Assembly (NCBI GenBank): GCA_047975765.1
Contig: JBKEEF010000015.1
Coordinates: forward strand, 21,916 to 85,915
DNA: 64,000 bases
DNA from: JAQWBS01 sp047975765
GTDB taxonomy: Bacteria > Pseudomonadota > Alphaproteobacteria > RF32 > CAG-239
Reading direction: 5' to 3'
Below the pieces are notes generated by a model. It made no database searches. It worked only from the letters and a program-made list of their open reading frames with translations, and was not told the origin of the DNA. Shown here piece by piece: positions 34,788-42,970 of the stretch. The stretch's first letter is position 1. The number at the start of each line of letters is the position of its first letter. The translations under genes were made by a program, and so were the position numbers.

Positions 34788-35195
34788 ATGAAAAATAAGT
34801 TAATTAGTTATGAAGTTTCAGAATGTTATGTTGTTTTTGTAGGTGATGTGAATCTATGGTGGTTGAAACCATTAAAGAAGGGGTTTAGGCATTGCTATAT
34901 AGTAGTCGAACTAGATGACGGGATGACTTGGTTGGAAATTAATCCACTTTCAAATAGATTGTTTGTTATCGCACATCAGTTTGTTAAACCATGTGATTAT
35001 ATTACACTCTTAAAAAAAGAAAAAAGTGTGATTATTCTGAAAGAAAAAATGAAAGATGTGGGGGGTAATGTTGCTCCATTAGGTATTTTTTCTTGTGTTG
35101 AGTTTGTGAAAAGAAGTTTAGGGATTCATAGCTTCTGGACGATTACACCTTATCAGTTGTATAATAAATTAAAAATTGTAGGAAAAAAGTCTTGA
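34788..35195 (+). CDS. Hypothetical phage-associated protein
   Basis: The 135-residue protein has no signal peptide. A central F-R-H-C-Y-I-V-V-E ... W-L-E-I-N-P-L-S-N-R and a later S-C-V-E-F-V-K-R-S-L-G-I followed by T-P-Y-Q-L-Y are visible. The spaced His and Cys recall small papain-like folds found in phage genomes, but the order and spacing do not prove an active site. It is the last gene before two consecutive terminators, so it belongs to a short two-gene transcript separate from the packaging and structural genes. Confidence 0.55.
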   Translation: MKNKLISYEVSECYVVFVGDVNLWWLKPLKKGFRHCYIVVELDDGMTWLEINPLSNRLFVIAHQFVKPCDYITLLKKEKSVIILKEKMKDVGGNVAPLGIFSCVEFVKRSLGIHSFWTITPYQLYNKLKIVGKKS

Positions 35196-35246
35196 TAAAT
35201 GATTTTTTTTATGTTACATCTCTAATCGTTACTAGGGAGAAGTGTA

Positions 35247-35296
35247 TCTAAACAAAAAATAGCTCGGTTTTTTAGCCGAGCTATTTTTTGTTTAGA
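35247..35296 (+). terminator. Very long perfect hairpin terminator
   Basis: A perfect 21-bp stem (35247-35267 with 35276-35296) has an eight-base TTTTTTAG loop. The GC core is AGCTCGG/CCGAGCT, and it is followed by A/T-rich arms whose right side contains a TTTTTT run. It is symmetrical enough to stop transcription from both sides. It lies about 50 bases after the stop of the preceding gene. Confidence 0.85.
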
Positions 35297-35308
35297 CGTA
35301 TAAATTTT

Positions 35309-35339
35309 AAGCTTTTGAGTTTGCTCAAAGGCTTTTTTT
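35309..35339 (+). terminator. Second tandem terminator before the packaging genes
   Basis: AAGCTTTTGAG / CTCAAAGGCTT has a TTTG loop, one G-T pair and a run of T. It lies 12 bases downstream of the 21-bp hairpin and directly in front of the ribosome site of the small-terminase candidate. Transcription of the structural genes must therefore initiate very close to it or depend on antitermination. Confidence 0.75.
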
Positions 35340-35352
35340 GTTTAGAGGTTTT

Positions 35353-35676
35353 ATGAAAGATAAAAAGATAAAGACAATTAAGGCTTTGAAAAAACGTCTA
35401 AAGAAAACACTGCCTGATAAAATTTCGAAAGTGATAGAAAGTTATGAGAGCTTTTTGGAACAAGGAATTCCTGATGATGCCAAAGGATTTAATGCACATC
35501 ACAATGCGTGTAAATCTGCGGTTGTTCATGCTGAAACCCTACTTAAATTAGCAAAGTGGACAGATGAAGAGGTTGAACTTGTTCCTAAAGAAGATAATGA
35601 GGAAGAAGATGAAATATTAAAAATAATGAATGAAGCTAGGGATGAAATAGATGAGTTGAAAGATGATGAAGCTTAA
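35353..35676 (+). CDS. Putative terminase small subunit
   Basis: The protein has about 107 residues and starts at ATG 35353 with AGAGG five bases upstream; a TTG five codons earlier lies in the terminator tail. It is basic at the N-terminus, has a central N-A-H-H-N-A-C-K-S-A-V-V-H-A-E segment and a very acidic tail (N-E-E-E-D-E). It overlaps the large terminase by 14 bases, the standard place for a small subunit, and its size is right. Sequence similarity to known TerS is not visible, so the call depends on position. Confidence 0.55.
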   Translation: MKDKKIKTIKALKKRLKKTLPDKISKVIESYESFLEQGIPDDAKGFNAHHNACKSAVVHAETLLKLAKWTDEEVELVPKEDNEEEDEILKIMNEARDEIDELKDDEA

Positions 35677-36745
35677 TTTTTTAGAATTTGCTTATGTTTG
35701 GTTTAAATTTCAAAATTTGAAAATTCCTAAACATCAGCGAAAAATGGCAAAATGGTTGTTTGATATTTGGCAAAAGGAAAATAATCGTCGTGCTTTGTTG
35801 ATGGCTTTTAGAAATTCTGGAAAGTCTACAATTGTTGGACTTTTTTGTGCATGGATTTTATATATTGAAAATTCGAGCAGAATTTTGGTGATGGCAGCAG
35901 ATTATGATTTGGCAAAAAAAATGGTAAGGAATGTTAAGAAGATTATTGAGCAACATCCTCTGACCAAAAAATTGAAACCAAAGAAAATTGAACAATGGGC
36001 GGCAGACCAATTCACAGTTAATCGTGATTTGGAGTTAAGAGATCCTTCAATGTTAGCAAAAGGACTGGGTGCAAATATTACAGGGCTTAGAGCGGATGTT
36101 ATCATTTGTGATGACGTTGAAGTCCCTAAAAACTGTGATAGTGCTGCTAAAAGAGCTGACATGAAAGATAAATTGAGTGAACTTGATTATATCTTAACAC
36201 CAAGTGGAATGACCCTTTATATTGGAACACCACATAATTTTTATACGATTTATAAAAATGAAGAGGAAGAAGAAAATCCAGATGCTAAAGCTTTTCTTTT
36301 GGGTTTTGATAAGTTAGAAATTCCAATTTTGGATAAGGACGGAAAGAGCAATTGGCCAGAAAGATTTTCAACGACAAAGATTGCATCAATTCGACAAAGG
36401 TCTGGTGAAAACAAGTTTTTATCTCAGATGATGCTTCAACCGATAAATATTGCTGACAGCCTATTAAATCTAGAAAGATTAAAGTCTTATCAGGAAAGGT
36501 TGGAAGTTATATTCATCAATGAAAAGCAGGTTTTGAAACCAGGAGCAAAAAAAGCATCTTCGGCACATGATGTCGATGCAGAAGCAGAGGCTAAAGCTGC
36601 TGCTGAAGAAGAAAGAAAAAAGACGATAGAAAGACAAAGAAGATGCATTGAAGGAACGATTAAGACGTCACATAATGGCATTTTGAAAGTGAAAGAAACT
36701 GACTCTACAGATGGTCTGAAGCGTAAAAATTTGCTTGGAGAATAA
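35663..36745 (+). CDS. Phage terminase large subunit, ATPase only (nuclease domain missing)
   Basis: TerL pumps DNA into a procapsid and cuts it. This 360-residue protein has the N-terminal ATPase: adenine region, Walker A-like R-N-S-G-K-S-T near residue 52, Walker B V-I-I-C-D-D-V-E near residue 150, and the coupling region Y-I-G-T-P-H. It runs through R-F-S-T-T-K-I ... F-L-S-Q-M-M-L-Q-P, where the RNase H-like nuclease should begin. Instead there is a short Ala/Glu/Lys-rich helix and an ending K-R-K-N-L-L-G-E that resembles the end of small phage proteins. Podoviral TerL is normally 500-600 residues. The ORF joins the portal gene two bases later, so this is a real genomic truncation or fusion. 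Confidence 0.85.
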   Translation: MMKLNFLEFAYVWFKFQNLKIPKHQRKMAKWLFDIWQKENNRRALLMAFRNSGKSTIVGLFCAWILYIENSSRILVMAADYDLAKKMVRNVKKIIEQHPLTKKLKPKKIEQWAADQFTVNRDLELRDPSMLAKGLGANITGLRADVIICDDVEVPKNCDSAAKRADMKDKLSELDYILTPSGMTLYIGTPHNFYTIYKNEEEEENPDAKAFLLGFDKLEIPILDKDGKSNWPERFSTTKIASIRQRSGENKFLSQMMLQPINIADSLLNLERLKSYQERLEVIFINEKQVLKPGAKKASSAHDVDAEAEAKAAAEEERKKTIERQRRCIEGTIKTSHNGILKVKETDSTDGLKRKNLLGE

Positions 36746-36747
36746 AA

Positions 36748-38253
36748 ATGCAAGAGAAACTACAAGATATTATTTCTCGCTATAAAAAAGCGAAAAGCAA
36801 AAAAGACAGCTGGGAAGAAGTTTGGCAAGACTGTTATTTTTATGCCTTCCCACAAAGAGAAAATGTTGTTTGGGATATTGAAAATAGATCTGTGAGAAAA
36901 GATAATCAATTGTTTGATGGAACAGCTCCTGATGCAGTTGATCAATTGGCATCATCTCTTTTAGCAGAACTTACACCACCTTGGGCAAGATGGTTTGGCT
37001 TAAAAGCAGGAAATGAATTGACGGCAACAGAAAGAGAACAAGTTGCACCAATTTTGGAAAAAACAACAGAAGTTATGCTTCAAAATTTTGAACATTCCAA
37101 TTTCGCAATTGAAGTTCATCAATGCTATTTGGATTTGGTAACAGCAGGAACTGCTTGTTTGATGTTTGAAGAAGCAAATATTGGGGAAGCAACTGCTTTT
37201 CGTTTTTCAGCAGTTCCGTTGCGAGAAATTGCGTTTGAGCAAAGCGGAAATGGAAAGATTGAAACAACTTACCGTTTGATCAAGATTTCAATTGCTGAGC
37301 TTAAAACAAGGTTTCCTGAGGTTAAAATTCCTCAAGAAATTTTGATAAATGAAAAAAATGATGCAGAATATCTTTTAAGCTTGATTGAAGTAGTTTCGCC
37401 AAGAAGTGTTAATGGCATTTCAGGAGGCTATGAATATCAAGTTTTGGCATGGGATGAAGCCAGAGGAGAACAGAGTGTATTTGAAGTGAAAAAAGGTGTT
37501 TTTGATACTTCTCCATACATCAACTTCCGCTGGCTGAAAGCTCCAGGGGAAATTTATGGACGCTCTCCTGTGATGAAGGCACTTCCCGACATCAAAACTG
37601 CAAATAAAGTGGTTGAGTTGATTTTGAAGAATGCGTCCATTTCTGTTACGGGAATTTGGCAAGCCGAAGATGATGGTATCCTTAATCCCGCAAACATAAA
37701 ACTTGTTCCTGGAGCAATTATTCCTAAAGCTGTTGGTTCGAAAGGATTGACACCTTTGGAAGCTCCAGGAAAATTTGATGTCTCGCAGTTGGTTTTGCAA
37801 GATTTGAGAAATCGAATTAATCATGCCATGCTTGCAGACAGATTGGCTCAGATAGAAGCACCATCAATGACGGCAACTGAAGTTTTGGAACGTTCTGTGG
37901 AAATTGCCAGAATTTTGGGAGCAAGCTTTGGTAGACTTCAATCTGAGTTGCTTACACCGCTTTTGAAAAGAGCATTTCATATCTTACGTCGTCGTGGAGA
38001 TATTATGAACTTTGATTTAGACGGGAAAATTGTTGATTTGCAATATAAATCTCCATTGGCTATGGCACAAGCTCGTCAAGATGTTGGTAACATCAAAGAA
38101 TGGGTAAATTTGCTTGGGTCTTTGGGAGAAGAAGGCAATGCTGCTGTCAATTTATTTGAAACGGCAAAATGGCTTGGAAAAACGCTCAATGTGCTATCAC
38201 ATTTGATTGTGGAAACACAAAAGGAGATTGTAAGCAATGAACAAGGACTATGA
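36748..38253 (+). CDS. Podovirus-type portal (head-tail connecting) protein
   Basis: The portal is a dodecameric ring at the capsid vertex through which DNA passes. The 501-residue protein matches the T7-like head-to-tail connector family: an N-terminal E-E-V-W-Q-D-C-Y-F-Y-A-F-P, D-G-T-A-P-D-A-V-D-Q-L-A-S-S-L, L-T-P-P-W-A-R-W-F, Y-G-R-S-P, and a C-terminal region M-T-A-T-E-V-L-E-R. The length is at the short end of the family. There is a GGAG ribosome site 5' of the ATG. It overlaps the Bbp19-like gene by 17 bases. Confidence 0.88.
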   Translation: MQEKLQDIISRYKKAKSKKDSWEEVWQDCYFYAFPQRENVVWDIENRSVRKDNQLFDGTAPDAVDQLASSLLAELTPPWARWFGLKAGNELTATEREQVAPILEKTTEVMLQNFEHSNFAIEVHQCYLDLVTAGTACLMFEEANIGEATAFRFSAVPLREIAFEQSGNGKIETTYRLIKISIAELKTRFPEVKIPQEILINEKNDAEYLLSLIEVVSPRSVNGISGGYEYQVLAWDEARGEQSVFEVKKGVFDTSPYINFRWLKAPGEIYGRSPVMKALPDIKTANKVVELILKNASISVTGIWQAEDDGILNPANIKLVPGAIIPKAVGSKGLTPLEAPGKFDVSQLVLQDLRNRINHAMLADRLAQIEAPSMTATEVLERSVEIARILGASFGRLQSELLTPLLKRAFHILRRRGDIMNFDLDGKIVDLQYKSPLAMAQARQDVGNIKEWVNLLGSLGEEGNAAVNLFETAKWLGKTLNVLSHLIVETQKEIVSNEQGL

Positions 38254-38455
38254 CACAAAACAAATGTCTGATGAAGAAATTAGACTAAGTTTTGCAAAAT
38301 GTTTCAGAACAAGAGAGGGCGAAATTGCCCTCTCTTTTTTGAAAAGAATGACTCTAGAGAGATACTTGGGACCGGATTGTACCTCAGATGAACTTCGTCA
38401 TCTGGAAGGACAAAGGCATTTAGTTAGTTATATTATCTCTTTGAGCAATGTGTGA
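38237..38455 (+). CDS. Bbp19-like small phage protein
   Basis: The 72-residue protein has a pattern F-A-K-C-F-x-T-x-E-G, L-x-R-x-T-L-E-R-x-L-G-P, H-L-E-G-Q-R-H-L-V-x-Y-I-I. This resembles the Bbp19-like family found beside portal genes in temperate podoviruses related to Bordetella phage BPP-1. Its function is not known. It overlaps the portal gene and the scaffold candidate. A perfect 9-bp hairpin followed by six T sits inside this coding sequence (38312-38340). Confidence 0.7.
   Translation: MNKDYDTKQMSDEEIRLSFAKCFRTREGEIALSFLKRMTLERYLGPDCTSDELRHLEGQRHLVSYIISLSNV
38312..38340 (+). terminator. Terminator-like hairpin inside a phage coding sequence
   Basis: AGAGAGGGC / GCCCTCTCT has a GAAATT loop, followed by TTTTT. 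It is a textbook intrinsic terminator shape but lies wholly within the Bbp19-like reading frame. It could attenuate transcription between portal and capsid genes or be suppressed by translation. Confidence 0.5.
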
Positions 38456-38478
38456 ATAAATATATGAAAGGAAAAATA

Positions 38479-39162
38479 ATGAAAGAAGAAAAAAAGGAAA
38501 ATCTGATTGAAAGAAAAAATCAGATTTCTTCTCAACTTCCTCCCAAATTTTTTGATGAGGAAACAGGAGAACTTAATCTTGAAGCCTTAGTAGCAGATTA
38601 TCTGTCTTTGGTAGAAAGAGATGAAAATTTGATTGAAACAAATCTTCGTCATGTGCCGGAAGTTTTTGATAAATATGACATCAAAATCAATAATTCTGTT
38701 TTTGAAAGAGATGATGAGGTTTTGAAAAAGCTTTATGAAAAAGGTTTTAGCAACGAGCAAGCTCAATTAGTCTATGATTTGGCAGAAGAAAAAGTTTTGC
38801 CAATGCTTGGAGATTTAACAATCAATTTTGAAGCACAAAAACAGTTGGAAAAACTTATTTCTCATTTTGGGAGCAAAGAAAAATTTGATGAAGTTGCTCG
38901 TCAAATTTCCAACTGGTCAAGACAAAACTTGTCACCAGATATTTATGATATTTTGGGTTCAACAAGTGAAGGTGTTTTGACACTTTATCGCATGATGTCT
39001 TCGGGCGAGCCAACGCTTTCTCGTGGAGGTGTTCCTAAGTCAGAAATGTCTGAGGAAAAGCTTAGAGAAATGATGAAAGACCCAAAATATTGGCGAGACA
39101 AAGAATCTTCTTACATTGCTAAGATTCAAGAAGGTTTTCAAAGACTATATCCTGAAAAATAA
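38479..39162 (+). CDS. Putative capsid scaffolding protein
   Basis: The protein has about 227 residues and starts at the ATG at 38479, preceded by AAAGGAAA. It is acidic, highly helical and charged, with P-P-K-F-F-D-E-E-T-G-E-L-N-L-E-A-L near the start and a C-terminal K-Y-W-R-D-K-E-S-S-Y-I-A-K-I-Q-E-G-F. Position (portal, small gene, this gene, capsid) and composition fit a T7 gp9-like scaffold that templates procapsid assembly and is then removed. Family membership by sequence is weak, as is usual for scaffolds. Confidence 0.65.
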   Translation: MKEEKKENLIERKNQISSQLPPKFFDEETGELNLEALVADYLSLVERDENLIETNLRHVPEVFDKYDIKINNSVFERDDEVLKKLYEKGFSNEQAQLVYDLAEEKVLPMLGDLTINFEAQKQLEKLISHFGSKEKFDEVARQISNWSRQNLSPDIYDILGSTSEGVLTLYRMMSSGEPTLSRGGVPKSEMSEEKLREMMKDPKYWRDKESSYIAKIQEGFQRLYPEK

Positions 39163-39200
39163 TTTTCAGGATTTTTTTAATTTAAAATGGAGAAAAAAAT

Positions 39201-40025
39201 ATGAGTACAAAAGTAAGTGAAGCATTTATTAAGCAGTTTGAATCTGATGTGCATTTAGCCTATCAGCAAATGGGTTCAAAGTTGAAAGATACCGTAAGAT
39301 ACAAAAACAATGTTAAAGGTTCTTCAACCGTGTTCCAAAAAGTGGGCAAGGGAGTTGCATCTAAGAAGGCACGTCATGGTCTCGTACCTGTGATGAATGT
39401 GGACTATTCACCGGTTGAATGTGAATTGCAAGACTATTATGCAGGTGATTGGGTTGACGCTTTAGACGAACTCAAAATCGGTCATGATGAACGTCGTGTG
39501 ATTGCTTCATCAGGCGCTTATGCTTTGGGTCGTAAAACAGATGATTTGATTATCGAAGCACTTTCAAAAGCATCTTCTAAAAATGATGTTGGTCTTTACA
39601 CTACGGCTTTGACTAAAGAAACAATTTTAGCAGCTTTTGCAAAACTTAATGAAAACAATGTTCCTGACGATGGTCAAAGATTTGCGATTGTTGGACCATT
39701 GCAATTTAATGCCTTGCTTGCCATTGAAGAATTTTCAATTTCTGATTATTTCGGTGACAATTTGCCTTTCTTAAAAGGTACAGAATGCCGTAAATGGTTA
39801 GGAATTAACTGGATTATGCATACTGGTTTGCCACTGAATGATGGTAAAAGAGATTGTTTCATCTATCACAAAACAGCAATTGGTCATGGTTCAGGTCAAG
39901 ATGTTAAAACAGACATTTCTTGGCATGGTGATCATGCGGCTCACTTTGTGAACAACATGATGAGTCAAGGTTCTTGCCTAATTGATGAGACTGGTGTTGT
40001 TCGTATCAAATCCAAAGAAGCCTAA
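39201..40025 (+). CDS. Major capsid protein (podovirus type)
   Basis: The 274-residue protein is predicted to form the icosahedral shell. It begins V-S-E-A-F-I-K-Q-F-E-S-D-V-H-L-A-Y-Q and contains L-Q-D-Y-Y-A-G-D-W-V-D-A-L-D near residue 76 and Y-A-L-G-R-K-T-D-D-L-I, which match the capsid family of temperate podoviruses. An AGAAAA-type ribosome site precedes the start. The coding sequence has more G/C-ending codons than its neighbours (for example cgt and ggt runs), as expected of a highly expressed gene. A hairpin follows, as the Tphi terminator follows the T7 capsid gene. Confidence 0.85.
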   Translation: MSTKVSEAFIKQFESDVHLAYQQMGSKLKDTVRYKNNVKGSSTVFQKVGKGVASKKARHGLVPVMNVDYSPVECELQDYYAGDWVDALDELKIGHDERRVIASSGAYALGRKTDDLIIEALSKASSKNDVGLYTTALTKETILAAFAKLNENNVPDDGQRFAIVGPLQFNALLAIEEFSISDYFGDNLPFLKGTECRKWLGINWIMHTGLPLNDGKRDCFIYHKTAIGHGSGQDVKTDISWHGDHAAHFVNNMMSQGSCLIDETGVVRIKSKEA

Positions 40026-40164
40026 GTTTGCTAAATTGATTTCTGCTGGAAAGTTTTTTTCTTGTGTATCTAGTTGTACACGTCAAGAAAAACTTTCTTC
40101 GCATTAATCTAATTTATCCAATCTCTTAATTAAATAAAAATATATTACAAAAAGGAAAATTAAA
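40026..40164 (+). terminator. Post-capsid intergenic region with long imperfect hairpin
   Basis: GAAAGTTTTTTTCTTG (from 40049) pairs imperfectly with CAAGAAAAACTTTC (to 40097) around an inner TGTA/TACA element. No gene is seen. The hairpin is a likely partial terminator or mRNA-stabilising structure between the capsid gene and the next small gene. It lacks a good T run after the stem. Confidence 0.4.
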
Positions 40165-40419
40165 ATGTCTTTTAAAAATCAAGACTTTAGTGTGATTGCT
40201 TATGCAAATGGTTTCACACTTTGGAACTATCAAACTGCAGATGCTTTGGCAGATGTGAAAACAGTTAACTATTTCAATGATGTAGCAACTTTTGCTCGCA
40301 AAGGAGATATGATTTTGACAGTTGCTAATTCGGCTGCTGTTCCAGCTCCAGCAATTTTCATTATTTCTGCTATTGAAAACGGAGTTGTGACTGTGGTTGA
40401 TTTCACAACCAAAGCATAG
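40165..40419 (+). CDS. Small phage structural protein candidate
   Basis: The 84-residue protein has the pattern I-A-Y-A-N-G-F-T-L-W-N-Y-Q-T-A-D ... Y-F-N-D-V ... G-D-M-I-L, then a beta-rich end. This A-N-G-F-T-L-W segment is seen in small proteins encoded just after capsid genes in alphaproteobacterial prophages. A decoration or stabilising role on the capsid is plausible from position but unproven. A good ribosome site (AAAAGGAAA) precedes the start. Confidence 0.6.
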   Translation: MSFKNQDFSVIAYANGFTLWNYQTADALADVKTVNYFNDVATFARKGDMILTVANSAAVPAPAIFIISAIENGVVTVVDFTTKA

Positions 40420-40486
40420 CTTTTAACAAATTGTCATAATTTTAGAGAGGGGATTTATTCTCCTCTCTATTTTTTGGGAGAATGAA

Positions 40487-41053
40487 ATGAATTATACAGA
40501 TATAAGTATTTGTTCCCAAGCTTTACTAAAAATTGGCGTCGATGGAATTGTTTCTTTTGAAGATGGAACAGCAGAAGCAGATATTTCAAATAATCTGTAC
40601 AGTTTGATAAGAGACGGGCTTCTTTCTTCTTATCCTTGGAGTTTTGCAACAGCTCAAAAAAGGCTTCCAAAACTTTTAGAAGCCCCATTGGTTGATTATG
40701 CCAATGCGTATCTTTTGCCAAATGATTATTTGAGAATGATTTCGGCAGGAGCAGGAAATAGAGGATTGGGTTTGGAATATAGAATTCAAGGTAATAAACT
40801 TCATACCAATTCTGATGAAGTTATTATTACCTATATTTATCGTCCTAAAGAGGAAAACTTTCCTGCTTTTTTCTGCGAGGCACTTACAACAAAATTGGCA
40901 GCAGAGTTTTGTCTTCCTCTAACCGAAGATAATGCCAAGACAAATTTGCTGAATAAAAAAGCTGAGGATGAAGTTAAAACAGCAAGACTTATTGATGCAC
41001 AACAGGCTACACCGAAGAAATTTGAAGATTTCACATTGGTGGAAGTGAGGTAA
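40487..41053 (+). CDS. Tail tubular protein A-like (gp11-type)
   Basis: The 188-residue protein matches the T7 gp11-like adaptor: N-Y-T-D-I-S-I-C-S-Q-A-L-L-K-I-G, Y-P-W-S-F-A, L-P-N-D-Y-L-R, and a region (V-I-I-T-Y-I-Y-R ... F-P-A-F-F-C-E-A-L-T-T-K-L-A) typical of this family. These proteins form the ring between portal and nozzle. It is one base upstream of the nozzle candidate. Confidence 0.82.
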   Translation: MNYTDISICSQALLKIGVDGIVSFEDGTAEADISNNLYSLIRDGLLSSYPWSFATAQKRLPKLLEAPLVDYANAYLLPNDYLRMISAGAGNRGLGLEYRIQGNKLHTNSDEVIITYIYRPKEENFPAFFCEALTTKLAAEFCLPLTEDNAKTNLLNKKAEDEVKTARLIDAQQATPKKFEDFTLVEVR

Positions 41054-41054
41054 A

Positions 41055-42956
41055 ATGACAGGAATGGTTGCTGTAAAAACAAATTTTACGTCAGGACAAG
41101 TTTCTGATAAAATTTATGGAAGAGGTGATTTGAGTCTTTATGAAAATGGGGCTAAAACCTTAGAAAATGTTATCATTCATCCAACTGGTGGTGTTTCACG
41201 TCGTCGAGGTTTGAAATATGTTGATAAAGTTTCTCAAAATGCAAAACTTGTGCCTTTTGAGTTTAGTGTTGATCAGATTTATCTTCTTTGTTTGTTTGAT
41301 AAAAAAATGAGAATTTATAGAGAAGATGAGTTTATTGCCGAAATAGATACACCTTGGACAAGTTCACAGCTAAATCAACTGAACTGGACACAAAGTGCAG
41401 ACACGCTTTTGGTTGTTCATCCAGATGTGGAGCCAAAGAAGATAACTAGAAATAATGGTGAAGTGTGGAAAATTGAAGATTGGGATTATTATGCTAAATA
41501 TGGAATGATTTTTTGTCCTTATTTCAATTTCTATCAGCACAAAACTAAAATCAACTATTTTGGACTAAATGGTATTTTGTACATCACTTCAGAAGAGGAA
41601 ATCTTTTCACCTGATTATGTTGGGATAAAAATCAAACTAGGTGGTGGATTAGTTGAAGTAACTTCTTTTTCAAATACAAAAACTGTTATTGTAAAAAGTT
41701 TGAAGTCTGCAAATGGAGGAACAGGGATTACGGATTGGGAGGAACAATCTTTCTCAAAATTGAGAGGATTTCCTCGTTCTATTACATTTCATCAAGATAG
41801 ATTAGTAATTGGTGGGTCAAAGGGCCTTCCAAACCGTCTATGGTTTTCGAAGTCTTCTGACTTATTTAATTTTGATTTAGGAACAGGTCTAGACGATGAA
41901 GCAATAGAATTTGCCATTTTGTCAGATCAAATTAATGCAATATGTAATTTGATTTCAAGTCGTCATTTGCTCATCTTCACAACAGGGGCAGAATGGACGG
42001 TTTCGGGAGAAACTTTGACACCAACCTCAATCAGTTTGAGTTGTCAGACGAATACAGGGAGTTATATCAAAAGTAATGTTGCACCACAACAAATCAATGG
42101 GGCAACTGTTTTTGTTTCAAGAAATGGAAAACAATTTAATGAATTTTTATATACGGATACAGAACAAGCTTATCTGAGTAAAAATCTGACTTTGCTTTCG
42201 GATGAAATTATTTCAGCACCAGTTTCAATTTGTTTTTCACAATATGAAAATGTTGTTTATTTGGTTTTAGAAGATGGAACGGTTTCTTGTCTAACATCTT
42301 ATCGAACGGAAGAAGTTACAGCTTGGAGTAAGCTTAAAACGAATGGAAAGTTTATTTCATCTGCAGTGATAGGGGATGAAATATATTTTGCAATCCTTAG
42401 AGAAGGAGGTTGCTTTATTGAAAAATTTAGTGATGAACTTTTTGCTGATTGTGCTCAGAAAATGAATTCTGAAGTGTCAAAAACTTTATGGAGTGGGTTA
42501 GAAATATATGAAGGAAAAGAGGTTTGTGTTGCTTCAAAGGGATATGTCTTGGGAAAATTTATGGTAACCAATGGGGAAATTAATCTTTTTGATACTGTTG
42601 ATGAAATTCAGGTGGGAATTCCTTATGAACATCTCGTAGAGTCTTTACCTTATATGATTGAAAGTTTGAAACCATATCCGCCAAGAGCACTTCGAGTTGT
42701 TGAAGCAATTTTTAGAATTATAAACAGTAAAGCATTTAGTCTAAAGCTTGCTGATGAATATGTCACAATACCTTTAAAAAGAATCTATAGGGATAAAATT
42801 TTAGATGCCCCAGCAGAAAATTTTTCAGGTGATTTAAATGTCAGGTCTTTGAAGTGGGTGAGAGATATGAAAGTTCCAATTTGGAGCATTAAGAGTGATG
42901 ATCCTGTTTCTTTTAACCTACTTATGGCATCAGCAAAACTTAATGTTAAAATTTAA
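41055..42956 (+). CDS. Tail tubular protein B-like (gp12/nozzle-type)
   Basis: The 633-residue protein fits the position and pattern of the podoviral nozzle. It has N-F-T-S-G-Q-V-S near the start, G-G-V-S-R-R-R-G-L-K-Y-V, a run of beta-propeller-like repeats (I-Y-L-L-C-L-F-D, L-L-V-V-H-P-D), R-G-F-P-R-S-I-T-F-H-Q-D-R-L near residue 235 and N-R-L-W-F-S-K-S. Length is shorter than T7 gp12 (about 790). It is intact from start to stop. The last third is less typical of the family. Confidence 0.82.
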   Translation: MTGMVAVKTNFTSGQVSDKIYGRGDLSLYENGAKTLENVIIHPTGGVSRRRGLKYVDKVSQNAKLVPFEFSVDQIYLLCLFDKKMRIYREDEFIAEIDTPWTSSQLNQLNWTQSADTLLVVHPDVEPKKITRNNGEVWKIEDWDYYAKYGMIFCPYFNFYQHKTKINYFGLNGILYITSEEEIFSPDYVGIKIKLGGGLVEVTSFSNTKTVIVKSLKSANGGTGITDWEEQSFSKLRGFPRSITFHQDRLVIGGSKGLPNRLWFSKSSDLFNFDLGTGLDDEAIEFAILSDQINAICNLISSRHLLIFTTGAEWTVSGETLTPTSISLSCQTNTGSYIKSNVAPQQINGATVFVSRNGKQFNEFLYTDTEQAYLSKNLTLLSDEIISAPVSICFSQYENVVYLVLEDGTVSCLTSYRTEEVTAWSKLKTNGKFISSAVIGDEIYFAILREGGCFIEKFSDELFADCAQKMNSEVSKTLWSGLEIYEGKEVCVASKGYVLGKFMVTNGEINLFDTVDEIQVGIPYEHLVESLPYMIESLKPYPPRALRVVEAIFRIINSKAFSLKLADEYVTIPLKRIYRDKILDAPAENFSGDLNVRSLKWVRDMKVPIWSIKSDDPVSFNLLMASAKLNVKI

Positions 42957-42970
42957 GAAAGGAGAAAAAC

